Shown one piece after another: positions 1-8,028 of a stretch of DNA of 64,000 nt (its first letter is position 1; the number at the start of each line of letters is the position of its first letter). A program made the position numbers and the translations under genes. A model generated the notes under the pieces. The model did no database searches. It was not told where the DNA came from and saw nothing but the letters and a program-made list of their open reading frames with translations. Origin of the DNA: Palsa-89 sp963824345 (GTDB lineage: Bacteria; Acidobacteriota; Terriglobia; Bryobacterales; Bryobacteraceae); NCBI GenBank assembly GCA_963824345.1, contig CAWGOZ010000007.1, forward strand, positions 1 to 64,000, in the 5' to 3' direction.

Positions 1-1634
1 TTCCACTGAGTCTCGTAGCGCAGACCTACGATCTCGTCATCCGCAACGGCCACATCGTCGACGGCACCGGCTCGCCCTGGTACGCCGCCGATGTTGCGAT
101 TCTAGACGGCCGCATCGCGGCCATTGGCCGCCTGGATTCGGCCATTGCCAAACAAACCATCGATGCCACCGGGATGGTGGTGGCTCCCGGCTTTATCGAT
201 ATGCTCGGGCAGTCCGAACAATCGATTCTGGTCAATCCGCACCTTCCGTCGAAAATCTATCAGGGCATCACCACCGAGATCACCGGAGAAGGCGGATCGG
301 CTGCGCCCCTCACCGCCGCCATGCGCGCGGCCGACCGCGGCGGCTATAAACACTACAAAATCGATCCTGCGTGGAATACCTTCCGCGAATTCTTCGCTCG
401 CCTGGAAAAGCAGGGAATGGGCATTAACCTCGCAAGTTACGTAGGGGCGACGCAGGTGCGGAGCGCCGTGATCGGCGATGGCGACCGCGCCCCAACGGCG
501 GCGGAGCTGGAACAAATGAAGGCGCTGGTGCGGGATGCCATGCTCGATGGCGCAGTGGGTGTATCCACTTCTCTGCAATACGCGCCGGCGCCCTATGCCA
601 GCACCGAAGAACTCATCGCGCTTGCGGCGGAGAGCGCAAAGCTGGGCGGCATCTACGCCACGCATATGCGCAGCGAAGGCGACGCCATCATTCCCGCCAT
701 CGACGAAGCCATCCGAATCGGCCGTGAAGCGCGCATCCCGGTCGAGATCTGGCACCTGAAAGCGGCCGGCCGTCAGAATTGGGGCCGCATGCCCGAAATC
801 GTCGCCCATATCGATGAAGCCCGTCGATCCGGCGTCGAAATCGCGGCCAACACGTACGCCTATACTGCCTGGTTCAACAGCTTCTCGGCCTTCATTCCGC
901 CCTGGGCGCACGACGGCGGCGACGCCAAACTCATCCAACGCCTCAAAGACCCCGCTACACGCGCCCGCATCCGCAAAGAACTGCAGACCCCCAGCACCAC
1001 CTGGGACAACGAATGGAATGAGATCGCCGGCCCCGAGGCGATCCTGATCAGCGTCGTGCAGAATCCCAAGCTGCTGCCTTTGCAAGGCAAGACCATCGCG
1101 GAAATCGCCAAGCTCTGGAACAAGGACCCGTTCGACACGATCTTCGATTTCCTGATCGAAGATCATGCAGCCACCGAAGTCGCTGTCTTCGGCATGTCGG
1201 AGCCCGACGTCCGGCTGGCGTTGCTGCAACCGTGGACCAGCGTGTGCAACGATTCCAAGGGGACCGCTCTGGACGGTTTGCTCGGCCAGGAACATCCGCA
1301 TCCACGCGCCTATGGAACATTCCCGCGCATCTTGCGCAAGTACGTGCGTGAAGACGGCGCGCTGACGCTGCCGGATGCCATCCGCAAATTCAGCGCGCTG
1401 CCCGCTTCGCATCTGCGGCTGGCCGACCGCGGGGTCATCAAAACCGGCATGTGGGCGGACGTGGTGGTTTTCGATCCGGGCGTCATTACCGACCTTGCCA
1501 CCTTCGACAACCCCAATCAGCTGTCCCAAGGAATGCAATATGTACTGGTGAACGGAGTGCCCGTCATCGACCACGGAAACATGACCAACGCACTGCCCGG
1601 CAAAGTGGTGCGCGGCCCGGCTTGGAAGCCCTGA
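1..1634 (+). CDS. N-acyl-D-amino-acid deacylase-type amidohydrolase (5' end missing)
   Basis: The reading frame is open from base 3, so the start codon lies upstream of the window. The first visible residues (PLSLVAQ) look like the end of a signal peptide, followed by the amidohydrolase opening TYDLVIRNGHIVDGTG. Such enzymes hydrolyse N-acyl-D-amino acids or related amides in a metal-dependent TIM barrel. Metal-ligand candidates are the histidines in YATHMRSEG and EIWHLKAAG. The usual GFIDxHxH motif reads GFIDMLGQSEQ here, so the first His pair is absent; the substrate is therefore uncertain and dihydroorotase- or dipeptidase-like activity cannot be excluded. The C-terminus has the typical composite beta-sandwich strands (GMWADVVVFDPG). 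The family is clear, the exact reaction is not. Confidence 0.85.
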   Translation, partial: PLSLVAQTYDLVIRNGHIVDGTGSPWYAADVAILDGRIAAIGRLDSAIAKQTIDATGMVVAPGFIDMLGQSEQSILVNPHLPSKIYQGITTEITGEGGSAAPLTAAMRAADRGGYKHYKIDPAWNTFREFFARLEKQGMGINLASYVGATQVRSAVIGDGDRAPTAAELEQMKALVRDAMLDGAVGVSTSLQYAPAPYASTEELIALAAESAKLGGIYATHMRSEGDAIIPAIDEAIRIGREARIPVEIWHLKAAGRQNWGRMPEIVAHIDEARRSGVEIAANTYAYTAWFNSFSAFIPPWAHDGGDAKLIQRLKDPATRARIRKELQTPSTTWDNEWNEIAGPEAILISVVQNPKLLPLQGKTIAEIAKLWNKDPFDTIFDFLIEDHAATEVAVFGMSEPDVRLALLQPWTSVCNDSKGTALDGLLGQEHPHPRAYGTFPRILRKYVREDGALTLPDAIRKFSALPASHLRLADRGVIKTGMWADVVVFDPGVITDLATFDNPNQLSQGMQYVLVNGVPVIDHGNMTNALPGKVVRGPAWKP

Positions 1635-1649
1635 CCGGGAAGTTGATCC

Positions 1650-3359
1650 CTATAGCGACGCGCGCCGAAAGTCGTCAGCCATTTCTTGACCCACTCCCCC
1701 GAATCCCGTGTTGATTTCGCGGGCGCGCTCTAAAGCGGCCTCGACATGCGGCAGTACGTTTTCGCGTCCGATGTGCTCGATGAAGTCGGCTTTCTGCAGC
1801 AGCCGCGCGGGCTGATCGCGCGCGCCACACAGCAGCAGCGTGCGGCCGGAATCTCGCAGCCGCTTGGCGAATACTTCCAGCGCGTGCAGGCCGGTAGCAT
1901 CCAGCGCGGTCATATTGCGCAGCCGCACCACCACAACGGGCGGAAACGCGCCCAGGTCGGCCGTAGCTTCGGCCAGCTTCTCCGTGGTTCCAAACAAAAA
2001 CGGTCCGTGGATCCGCAGAATCGCCACGTACCACGGCAGCTGCTTGTCCTGCAAAATATGCGGGCGCCCATCGCGAATGTATTCCTCCGTTACCGGCTCC
2101 ACCGTGGTCGTTTGCGAAATCCGGTAAATGTACAAAAGCGCTGCCAGGACTACTCCAACCTCGACCGCCACGGTGAGATCGGCTAAAACAGTCAGCGCAA
2201 ACGTGACGGCCCATACCGCGATGTCGGCTTTGGAGAGCCGCACGATGGTGCCGATCTCTCTCCATTCGCCCATGTTGTACGCCACCACGAAAAGCACGGC
2301 GGCCAGAGTAGCCAGCGGAATATAGCGGGCCAGAGGCGCCGCCGCCACCAGGATGACCAACAGCGTTACCGCATGAATCACTCCGGCCAGGGGTGTTCTT
2401 GCGCCCGCCCGGATATTGGTCGCCGTACGCGCAATCGCGCCTGTCGCCGGAATGCCGCCAAACAACGGGGACGCGAGATTGGCCACGCCCTGTGCCACCA
2501 ACTCCACGTTGGAATTGTGTTTCGTTCCGCTCAGGCTGTCCGCAACCACCGCCGAGAGCAGGCTCTCTACCGCCGCCAAAAACGCCACCGTCATGGCAGA
2601 CGGAAATAATGGCAGCACCTGATCGAGTCTGAAAGCAGGCATGGAAAACTGAGGAAAGCCCGACGGAATGCCTCCAAACTTGCTTCCGATGGTCTCCAGC
2701 GGAAGGCCGAGCAGCGCGGCGAAAACCGTGCAGCCCAGCATCGCCAGAATCGATCCGGGAATTCGCTTGGTGAAACGAGGCAGCAGCAGGATGATCGCGA
2801 GAGTAACTACGGAAATGGCTACCGCCGGCCAGTAGATCGTGCCGATGTGCTCCAACAGAACCTGCATGCGGGGAACGAAGGCGCTCGGAACATCTCCTGT
2901 TTTCAATCCCAGGAAATCCTTGATCTGCGTCGAAGCAATCAGTAGGGCAATGCCGTTTGTGAAACCAATCGTCACCGGCCGCGGTATGAATTTCACCGCT
3001 GCTCCCAGCCCCGTTAGTCCCATGAGGACCAGCATTGCGCCGGCCATCATCGTCACCAGCGCCAGGCCCGCCACGCCGAACTTCGCGACAATGCCCGCCA
3101 CGATCACGACGAATGCGCCCGTCGGGCCGCCGATCTGCATGCGCGAACCGCCCAGGCCCGAGATCAAAGCGCCCGCGATGATCGCCGTGTACAGACCCGC
3201 CTGAGGAGTCACGCCGGATGCGATCCCGAAGGCCATCGCCAGCGGCAGCGCCACCAATCCGACCGTCAAGCCCGCCAGCAGGTCCGCGCCAAAATCGTGC
3301 CGCGAATAGCCGCGGAAGCAGCGCACCGACTCCGGAAGCCATTGCTCTGGAATCCTCAT
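1650..3359 (-). CDS. SulP-family anion transporter with C-terminal STAS domain
   Basis: This 569-residue protein has the SulP signature near residues 20-110 (LTVGLVALPLAMAFGIASG, then GPTGAFVVIVAGIV), ten or more hydrophobic segments, and a cytoplasmic STAS domain in about the last 120 residues (VVVVRLRNMTALDATGLHAL). SulP proteins move sulfate, bicarbonate or other small anions across the inner membrane, and the sequence does not decide the substrate. Its start codon overlaps the stop of the upstream ArsR gene (ATGA), so the two are translationally coupled and the transporter is probably under ArsR control. Confidence 0.93.
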   Translation of the reverse strand: MRIPEQWLPESVRCFRGYSRHDFGADLLAGLTVGLVALPLAMAFGIASGVTPQAGLYTAIIAGALISGLGGSRMQIGGPTGAFVVIVAGIVAKFGVAGLALVTMMAGAMLVLMGLTGLGAAVKFIPRPVTIGFTNGIALLIASTQIKDFLGLKTGDVPSAFVPRMQVLLEHIGTIYWPAVAISVVTLAIILLLPRFTKRIPGSILAMLGCTVFAALLGLPLETIGSKFGGIPSGFPQFSMPAFRLDQVLPLFPSAMTVAFLAAVESLLSAVVADSLSGTKHNSNVELVAQGVANLASPLFGGIPATGAIARTATNIRAGARTPLAGVIHAVTLLVILVAAAPLARYIPLATLAAVLFVVAYNMGEWREIGTIVRLSKADIAVWAVTFALTVLADLTVAVEVGVVLAALLYIYRISQTTTVEPVTEEYIRDGRPHILQDKQLPWYVAILRIHGPFLFGTTEKLAEATADLGAFPPVVVVRLRNMTALDATGLHALEVFAKRLRDSGRTLLLCGARDQPARLLQKADFIEHIGRENVLPHVEAALERAREINTGFGGVGQEMADDFRRASL

Positions 3360-3712
3360 CGATGGTTCTTTCCGGCTCGGCCAATGGCCTTCAGCGTAGC
3401 GACCACTTCGTTCATATGAACCAGGAAATAGCGCCGCATGACGTCCAGAACTTCGATGATTAAGGGATCGCGAACCGAGTAGAAAACCTGATTGCCTGCC
3501 TTACGGTTAATCAGGATGTTCTTGGCCCGCAGCACGGCCAGATGTTGGGACGCGTTGGCTTGCTCGATACCAAGACGTTCGATCAAGACGCCGGCCGACA
3601 ACTCGCCATCCCGCAGTTGTTCGACAATGGCGATCCGAGTGGGGTGGGCCAGAGCTTGAAAAAACTCAGCCTTAAATTGCCGGAGCGCATCCGCGCTGAT
3701 AACAGCAGTCAT
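3356..3712 (-). CDS. ArsR/SmtB-family winged-helix repressor without cysteines
   Basis: The 118-residue protein has the ArsR winged-helix fold: FQALAHPTRIAIVEQL near residue 20, the recognition helix around QANASQHLAVLRAKNI, and the wing RKAGNQVFYSVRDP. It contains no cysteine at all, so the classical thiolate metal sites of ArsR, CadC or SmtB cannot form; sensing must use other residues or another ligand. It heads a two-gene operon with the SulP transporter. A palindromic site lies immediately upstream of its start codon, which suggests autoregulation. Confidence 0.9.
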   Translation of the reverse strand: MTAVISADALRQFKAEFFQALAHPTRIAIVEQLRDGELSAGVLIERLGIEQANASQHLAVLRAKNILINRKAGNQVFYSVRDPLIIEVLDVMRRYFLVHMNEVVATLKAIGRAGKNHR

Positions 3713-3716
3713 ATGA

Positions 3717-3736
3717 ATATTCTTAAGATCGAATAT
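3717..3736. promoter_or_regulatory. Candidate ArsR operator (ATATTC-N8-GAATAT)
   Basis: A perfect inverted repeat ATATTC-N8-GAATAT sits 4 bp upstream of the arsR-like start codon, between that gene and the divergent thioredoxin gene. AT-rich 6-2-6 or 6-8-6 palindromes are usual for ArsR-family repressors. Its position could let one site control both directions. Confidence 0.6.
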
Positions 3737-3781
3737 ACCACAGAACGAGTTCGCGGCTATCGCCGGCGCTATACTGAAATT

Positions 3782-4372
3782 GTGAGTGGAGCATCGTCAG
3801 TGAAACAGCCGTCCAACTACCGCAGGCTTCTGCCTTACCTGCTCTTCGCCGCCGCCGTGCTATGGATCGCTTTCGCTTCCCAAACCTGGACCGATCAAGC
3901 CGCCGGCGTCCAGGCCGTGAAGGATCGAAAGCCCGTGGCGGACCTTGCCATGCCCCAACTCAACGGCGGTTCCTGGCGCCTGTCCGATCATCGCGGCCAG
4001 GTTGTGCTCATGAACTATTGGGCCAGTTGGTGTGCTCCCTGCCGGCAGGAAACGCCGGGCTTGATCGATCTGGCGCGCGACTATCGCTACAAAGGCCTGA
4101 CGATCGTGGGCGTCTCCATGGATGAAGGCGGCCAGCGCGCCGTCCAGTCGTTCCTGAGCGAATTTCACGTGCCTTATCCGGTGCTGATGCCCGATCTGGC
4201 GATACCCGCGGCGCCCGCCATTGAGGCGCTGCCCACCACGGTGCTGATCGATCGCAACGGCCGCGCGGCCAAGTCCTACGTCGGCGCCGTGCGGGAGTCC
4301 GTGTTTCGAGCCGACGTGGATCGCTTGCTGGCGGAACAATCCTCGCCAATTTCAACCAGCGTCAAGGATTGA
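3782..4372 (+). CDS. Membrane-anchored TlpA/ResA-like thioredoxin
   Basis: This is a 196-residue thiol-disulfide oxidoreductase with an N-terminal membrane anchor (about residues 16-33) and a periplasmic AhpC/TSA-thioredoxin domain carrying the redox pair Cys84-Cys87 in NYWASWCAPCRQE. The later cis-proline region reads IEALPTTVLIDRNG. Such proteins reduce disulfides in cytochrome c maturation or in other exported proteins. I chose GTG at 3782; GTG at 3800 is also possible. An in-frame ATG at 3713 would place coding sequence across the ArsR operator and is less likely. A TATACT hexamer at 3770-3775 would give an almost leaderless transcript from the chosen start. Confidence 0.82.
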   Translation: MSGASSVKQPSNYRRLLPYLLFAAAVLWIAFASQTWTDQAAGVQAVKDRKPVADLAMPQLNGGSWRLSDHRGQVVLMNYWASWCAPCRQETPGLIDLARDYRYKGLTIVGVSMDEGGQRAVQSFLSEFHVPYPVLMPDLAIPAAPAIEALPTTVLIDRNGRAAKSYVGAVRESVFRADVDRLLAEQSSPISTSVKD

Positions 4373-4396
4373 ACCCCATCGGCTGCGCTATATACT
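4369..4396 (+). promoter_or_regulatory. Candidate sigma-70 promoter (TTGAAC-N16-TATACT)
   Basis: TTGAAC (4369-4374) and TATACT (4391-4396) are separated by 16 bp, just after the end of the upstream thioredoxin gene and about 25 bp ahead of the next start. This suggests the second thioredoxin gene has its own promoter. Confidence 0.5.
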
Positions 4397-4421
4397 GATA
4401 GGAACCACAGAAGGAGCCAAC

Positions 4422-5657
4422 ATGAAAACGAAATTCCTGGCTGCTCTCCTCTTTGCCATTGCACCCGCGGCGGTCGGCCAAACACCTCAATCGCTGGCGG
4501 GTCTCTGGGACGCCACCATCACCTTTAGTGGCCACTACATTCCTTTCCGGCTGCAAATCGCGGGTGACGGGGCGAATATTCAAGGTTGGCTTTTCAACGG
4601 CGACGATAAGGTGGTCGCGAGCGGCGCAAGCTTTCATGACGGCTCGCTGGTCTTGAATTTCGATTCCTACGCCGCGAAGCTGGAAGCCAAGCTGCAGGAT
4701 GGCGCGCTGGTGGGCCAATACGGGCCGATGTTGAAGAAGATCTATCCGATCACTGCGCATCGGCACCAGGCAGCGGCCAAAGCGACGGGTGACATCTCTG
4801 TTCCCTCCATCAACGGACTTTGGGAAGTACCGGTAAAAAGCTCCAAGGGCGAGCTGGCCTGGCGTCTGATCGTTCGGCAGAAGAGTGCGACAGATGTCTC
4901 GGCGGCGATTCTGCGCGTGGATGGCGACACAGGCGCGTTGACGGGCGGCTACAAAGACGGCAAGTTCGTGCTCAGCCATTTTTCGGGCGGCCGGCCTTCC
5001 TTGATGATCCTGACGCCTGCTAGCGACGGAACGCTCGCCATCGACATGACCGATCTGCATGGCACCAGCCAGATGACGGCTGCGCGGCCCGACGTAGCGC
5101 GCGCCAAGGGACTTCCCCCGCCGACCGATCCGGATCATCACACCGCGGTGAAAGATCCCGCCGAACCGTTCCGGTTCAGCTTCCCCGATCTCAATGGCAA
5201 AATAGTTTCGAACACCGACCCACGCTTCCAGGGCAAGGTTGTCCTGGTGAACATCACCGGGAGCTGGTGCCCCAATTGCCATGACGAAGCGCCGTTTCTG
5301 GCCGAGCTGTACCGCAAGTATAGGAACCAGGGTCTCGAAATCGTGGCCCTCTCGTTTGAAGAGGGCGATCAGCTCACGAATCCCACCCGCTTGCGCGCCT
5401 TCATGAAGGAATACGGCATCGACTACACGGTATTACTCGCCGGGACGCCGGACGATCGCGATACCAAGCTGACTCAGCCGGTGAATCTCAACTCCTGGCC
5501 GACGACGTTTTTCCTAGGACGCGACGGGCGGGTTCGGTTCGTGCACGCCGGATTCCCGGGACCGGCCAGCGGCGACCTCTATCGCCAGGCCGCGCATGAG
5601 TTCTACGCGCAGGTGGAAAGCTTGCTGGCCGAGAATCGGACCGCTTCCACGCGCTAG
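4422..5657 (+). CDS. Exported two-part protein with C-terminal TlpA-type thioredoxin domain
   Basis: The 411-residue protein starts with a clear signal peptide (residues 1-20, ending AVGQ). A beta-rich N-terminal region of about 220 residues contains two similar openings (QSLAGLWDATITFSG and PSINGLWEVPVKSSKG), suggesting an internal duplication. A TlpA/ResA thioredoxin domain follows, with Cys283-Cys286 in ITGSWCPNCHDEAP. It probably acts in the periplasm as a thiol-disulfide oxidoreductase. The start is supported by AAGGAG seven bases upstream. The gene follows another TlpA-like gene, so the two may serve the same redox chain. The function of the N-terminal half is unknown. Confidence 0.85.
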   Translation: MKTKFLAALLFAIAPAAVGQTPQSLAGLWDATITFSGHYIPFRLQIAGDGANIQGWLFNGDDKVVASGASFHDGSLVLNFDSYAAKLEAKLQDGALVGQYGPMLKKIYPITAHRHQAAAKATGDISVPSINGLWEVPVKSSKGELAWRLIVRQKSATDVSAAILRVDGDTGALTGGYKDGKFVLSHFSGGRPSLMILTPASDGTLAIDMTDLHGTSQMTAARPDVARAKGLPPPTDPDHHTAVKDPAEPFRFSFPDLNGKIVSNTDPRFQGKVVLVNITGSWCPNCHDEAPFLAELYRKYRNQGLEIVALSFEEGDQLTNPTRLRAFMKEYGIDYTVLLAGTPDDRDTKLTQPVNLNSWPTTFFLGRDGRVRFVHAGFPGPASGDLYRQAAHEFYAQVESLLAENRTASTR

Positions 5658-5662
5658 CGGAC

Positions 5663-5757
5663 TCAGAGCGGCGCGCGCCAGCGCAATCCTTCAAACAGGG
5701 CGAAGTGTCGATCGGTGGTGACCCACTCGCAGCCCGATTCGATCGCGGGTGTGGCGG
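5663..5757 (-). pseudogene. VapC (PIN-domain toxin) C-terminal remnant
   Basis: Read in the frame offset from the neighbouring antitoxin ORF, the strand encodes IESGCEWVTTDRHFALFEGL followed by RWRAPL and a stop at 5663-5665. This matches the C-terminal end of VapC-type PIN toxins, where the TTDxDF segment carries an acidic active-site residue. The first 100 or so residues of the toxin are absent, consistent with an internal deletion that joined the antitoxin end to the toxin end. Confidence 0.7.
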
Positions 5758-6020
5758 GCGTTCCCCGTGTCCAGCGGGATGCCGAGCTCCATGGTGTCTA
5801 GTAGGGCAAAGCTATCGTTGAGATCAATTCCGGGGAGCACGCCGCCTCCCGCCTCGGAGACCGGAAGCTGCACCGGTGCGCGTTTACGCCGCGAGTGCGA
5901 TGGTGCCAGCACCAAGCGAAGTCCTTGCTCTATCAGGGCGGTCAACGTCTCGCCACGCCGCTGGGCTTCGCGTTTGGCTTGGTTAATCAGTGCGTCTTCC
6001 AGCCGTACGGTGGTCCTCAT
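5691..6020 (-). CDS. VapB-type ribbon-helix-helix antitoxin with out-of-frame tail
   Basis: The protein begins MRTTVRLEDALINQAKREA, a typical ribbon-helix-helix VapB antitoxin that binds DNA and its toxin. An alternative start at 6032 adds MSRQ. Intact VapB proteins of this type end near the ALLDTME stretch at about residue 78. Here the frame runs on through the VapC remnant in the wrong frame (LDTGNARHTRDR onwards) to a stop at 5691. The antitoxin DNA-binding part appears intact but its cognate toxin is destroyed, so this is an orphan antitoxin. Confidence 0.75.
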   Translation of the reverse strand: MRTTVRLEDALINQAKREAQRRGETLTALIEQGLRLVLAPSHSRRKRAPVQLPVSEAGGGVLPGIDLNDSFALLDTMELGIPLDTGNARHTRDRIGLRVGHHRSTLRPV

Positions 6021-6099
6021 TTGCCTAGACATATCAGCCTGGGTTCGATCTGTCAACCAGGACCGCGACTCGATGCTGTCGTTCAGTGCCGTCATTCGT

Positions 6100-6129
6100 T
6101 TGACTTTGCGCCTGATCGCTTTATATGAT
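6100..6129 (+). promoter_or_regulatory. Candidate sigma-70 promoter (TTGACT-N18-TATGAT)
   Basis: TTGACT at 6100-6105 and TATGAT at 6124-6129 are spaced by 18 bp and lie 40 bp ahead of the cytochrome gene start. They overlap the 5' side of the divergent antitoxin gene. Confidence 0.55.
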
Positions 6130-6168
6130 TCAAGTTCCCATGACAATGAGAACTACGAGGAGTAATTG

Positions 6169-7332
6169 ATGAAGGCGAAACGAAGGATCTTCACTGGCGC
6201 GGTCGCCTGGGGTGCGGTTACATGGCTGGGTGCGGCTTTGCCCTTCGGAGGGGTCGCCTTCGCGCAGACCAAGGCCGGTTCGCAAATGGCGGACGACGTT
6301 TTCAAGAATGTCCAGGTGCTGAAAGGCCTAACCGTCGACGAGTTCATGGGGACCATGGGTCTCTTTTCGGCCGCCCTGAACGTGTGCTGCGGCGATTGCC
6401 ACGTCGGCGCCGGTGGTTCCGACCCGCAATGGGATAAGGACGTGCCCCGAAAAGTGGTGGCGCGAAAAATGATCGCGATGGTGAGCAACATCAATAAAGC
6501 CAACTTCGGCGGCGCCCAGATGGTGACCTGCTGGACCTGTCATCGCGGCAGCGGCGCGCCGGCCACCACGCCTTCCATCGACTCAATTTATAGCGACCCG
6601 GTTTCCACCCCGCCCGATTTTTTGCCCCAGGCTACTTCGGGCACCAAGACGCCAAGCGCCACCGAGATTCTTGACAAGTACATCCAGGCCATCGGCGGCG
6701 CCGCCAACTGGGCGAAGCTCACCAGCTACACTGCCAAAGGCACAAGTATGTTGTTCGGCGAAGACAAAGGCGACCCGGCCGAGATCTCCGCTAAGGCGCC
6801 GGATCAATTGGCCACCCTGGTTCACGAGCGCGAAGGGGACATGGAACGGGAGTTCGATGGCCGCGATGCCTGGGTCCTGCTCCCGCTCACGGTGGTCCAG
6901 GAATATCAGTTGCATGCCAGCGCTCTCGAAGGCGGCAAACTGGATGCTCAGATGGCCTTTCCGGGGAACATCAAGACCTTCTTCCCCACCTGGAGGGTGA
7001 GTTATCCAACCACCATTGATGGCCGCGACATCTATGTCGTTCAGGGCTCCCGTCCGGTAGCCGGAGGCACCGGCAATTTCATCGCGACATTCTATTTCGA
7101 TCAGAAGACCGGCCTGCTCAGGCGTTTGGTTCGCTACGCTGGCTCGGTGATGGGCCGCGTGCCCACCCAATACGATTACTCCGATTACCGCCCGGTGGCC
7201 GGGGTCCTGCTGCCGTTCAAATGGACCTTCGGATGGGTGAGCGGCCGGGAAGACTACGTTCTGACGGAAGTGCAGCCCAACGCCCCGGTGGACCAGTCGA
7301 AGTTCGCGAAGCCCGTGCCGCGGCCAAAATAA
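6169..7332 (+). CDS. Diheme c-type cytochrome, photosynthetic reaction centre cytochrome c family
   Basis: The 387-residue exported protein has a signal peptide (cleavage near FAQ, residue 33) and two CxxCH heme-attachment motifs: CGDCH at residues 74-78 and CWTCH at 121-125, the latter followed by RGS. This arrangement matches the single-domain, shortened relatives of the reaction-centre cytochrome c subunit that are common in non-phototrophic soil bacteria. About 250 residues after the hemes form a beta-rich region resembling outer-membrane-lipoprotein-sorting or DUF-type domains. It probably carries electrons in the periplasm. ATG at 6169 is supported by GAGGAG eight bases upstream. No photosynthesis genes are nearby. 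Confidence 0.85.
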   Translation: MKAKRRIFTGAVAWGAVTWLGAALPFGGVAFAQTKAGSQMADDVFKNVQVLKGLTVDEFMGTMGLFSAALNVCCGDCHVGAGGSDPQWDKDVPRKVVARKMIAMVSNINKANFGGAQMVTCWTCHRGSGAPATTPSIDSIYSDPVSTPPDFLPQATSGTKTPSATEILDKYIQAIGGAANWAKLTSYTAKGTSMLFGEDKGDPAEISAKAPDQLATLVHEREGDMEREFDGRDAWVLLPLTVVQEYQLHASALEGGKLDAQMAFPGNIKTFFPTWRVSYPTTIDGRDIYVVQGSRPVAGGTGNFIATFYFDQKTGLLRRLVRYAGSVMGRVPTQYDYSDYRPVAGVLLPFKWTFGWVSGREDYVLTEVQPNAPVDQSKFAKPVPRPK

Positions 7333-7372
7333 GCCGCGCGAGTTGCCACGTGCGGCAAATCCGCCGGATGAT

Positions 7373-7402
7373 TTGACAAACTTCCGGACTATTTTGTATG
7401 CT
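7373..7402 (+). promoter_or_regulatory. Promoter of the str-S10 ribosomal supercluster
   Basis: A consensus -35 TTGACA (7373-7378) and a -10 TATGCT (7397-7402) are spaced by 18 bp in the 306-base gap ahead of rpsL. No equally good promoter is evident in the following cluster, so this is probably its main promoter. Confidence 0.65.
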
Positions 7403-7638
7403 AAGAGGGTTTGGCGAGTTGTGTCTTCTGCTCCCGTGCTACCACTCTCTAGCTAGAGAGCCCGGCCGGGGGCCGGCCCCGAGGTCCTGACGGTTTTTCA
7501 GCCACTGGGATATGGGCTAGTCCAGAGCAAGTACCCTCGCAGCTTTGCAGTATTCTTAGCTTGCAGTTTTTTCGCGGCGCGGCTTCGAGCCTGCCGCTCA
7601 GTGTAAACGAACAAACATAACTTCTGAAGGGACGATTC
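7403..7638 (+). promoter_or_regulatory. Structured 5' leader of the ribosomal supercluster
   Basis: About 230 bases separate the promoter from rpsL without a gene. The leader contains the perfect palindrome CTCTCTAGCTAGAGAG (7445-7460), then the palindrome GGGGCCGGCCCC (7469-7480), then CGGTTTTTC (7490-7498). The order GC-rich hairpin then T-run is compatible with an attenuator, but the T-run lies about ten bases after the stem. No recognisable S7-like binding site was identified. Confidence 0.45.
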
Positions 7639-8025
7639 GTGCCGACGTTTAATCAACTCGTGCGAAAAGGGCGCAAACCGCCCCGTTACAAGACCGCCAG
7701 TCCGGCGCTGCAGGCTTGCCCGCAGAAGCGTGGCGTGTGTACGCGCGTGTACACTACTACCCCCAAGAAACCGAACTCGGCGCTGCGCAAGGTGGCGCGC
7801 GTGCGCCTGACCAACGGGATCGAGGTCACCACCTACATCCCCGGCGTCGGCCACAATTTACAGGAGCACTCCATTGTGCTGATCCGCGGCGGCCGCGTGA
7901 AGGATTTGCCGGGCGTGCGCTATCACGTGGTGCGCGGGACATTGGACGCGGCCGGAGTATCGGACCGTAAACAAGGACGATCGAAATATGGAGCGAAACG
8001 GCCCAAGGGTGGGCCGGCGAAATAA
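7639..8025 (+). CDS. rpsL: 30S ribosomal protein S12
   Basis: The 128-residue S12 controls decoding accuracy at the A site. The conserved loop TTPKKPNSALRKVARVRL, site of streptomycin-resistance changes, carries the wild-type lysines, and the second loop reads PGVGHNLQEHS. The start is GTG, preceded by GAAGGGA. It opens the str operon, three bases before rpsG. Confidence 0.98.
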   Translation: MPTFNQLVRKGRKPPRYKTASPALQACPQKRGVCTRVYTTTPKKPNSALRKVARVRLTNGIEVTTYIPGVGHNLQEHSIVLIRGGRVKDLPGVRYHVVRGTLDAAGVSDRKQGRSKYGAKRPKGGPAK

Positions 8026-8028
8026 AGT

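Noticed and set aside
102..1574. A 490-residue open frame antisense to the amidohydrolase.
   Set aside because: It mirrors the codon bias of the real gene in GC-rich DNA, has no recognisable domain, and the sense frame has clear amidohydrolase motifs.
1675..3384. A second 569-residue minus-strand frame alongside the SulP gene.
   Set aside because: It is the shifted frame of the transporter, rich in Arg, Gly and His, without membrane segments or motifs.
6169..7332. Cytochrome as a sign of a photosynthetic organism.
   Set aside because: Only the heme domain of the reaction-centre subunit family is present, with two rather than four hemes and no photosystem genes; such relatives are common in non-phototrophs.
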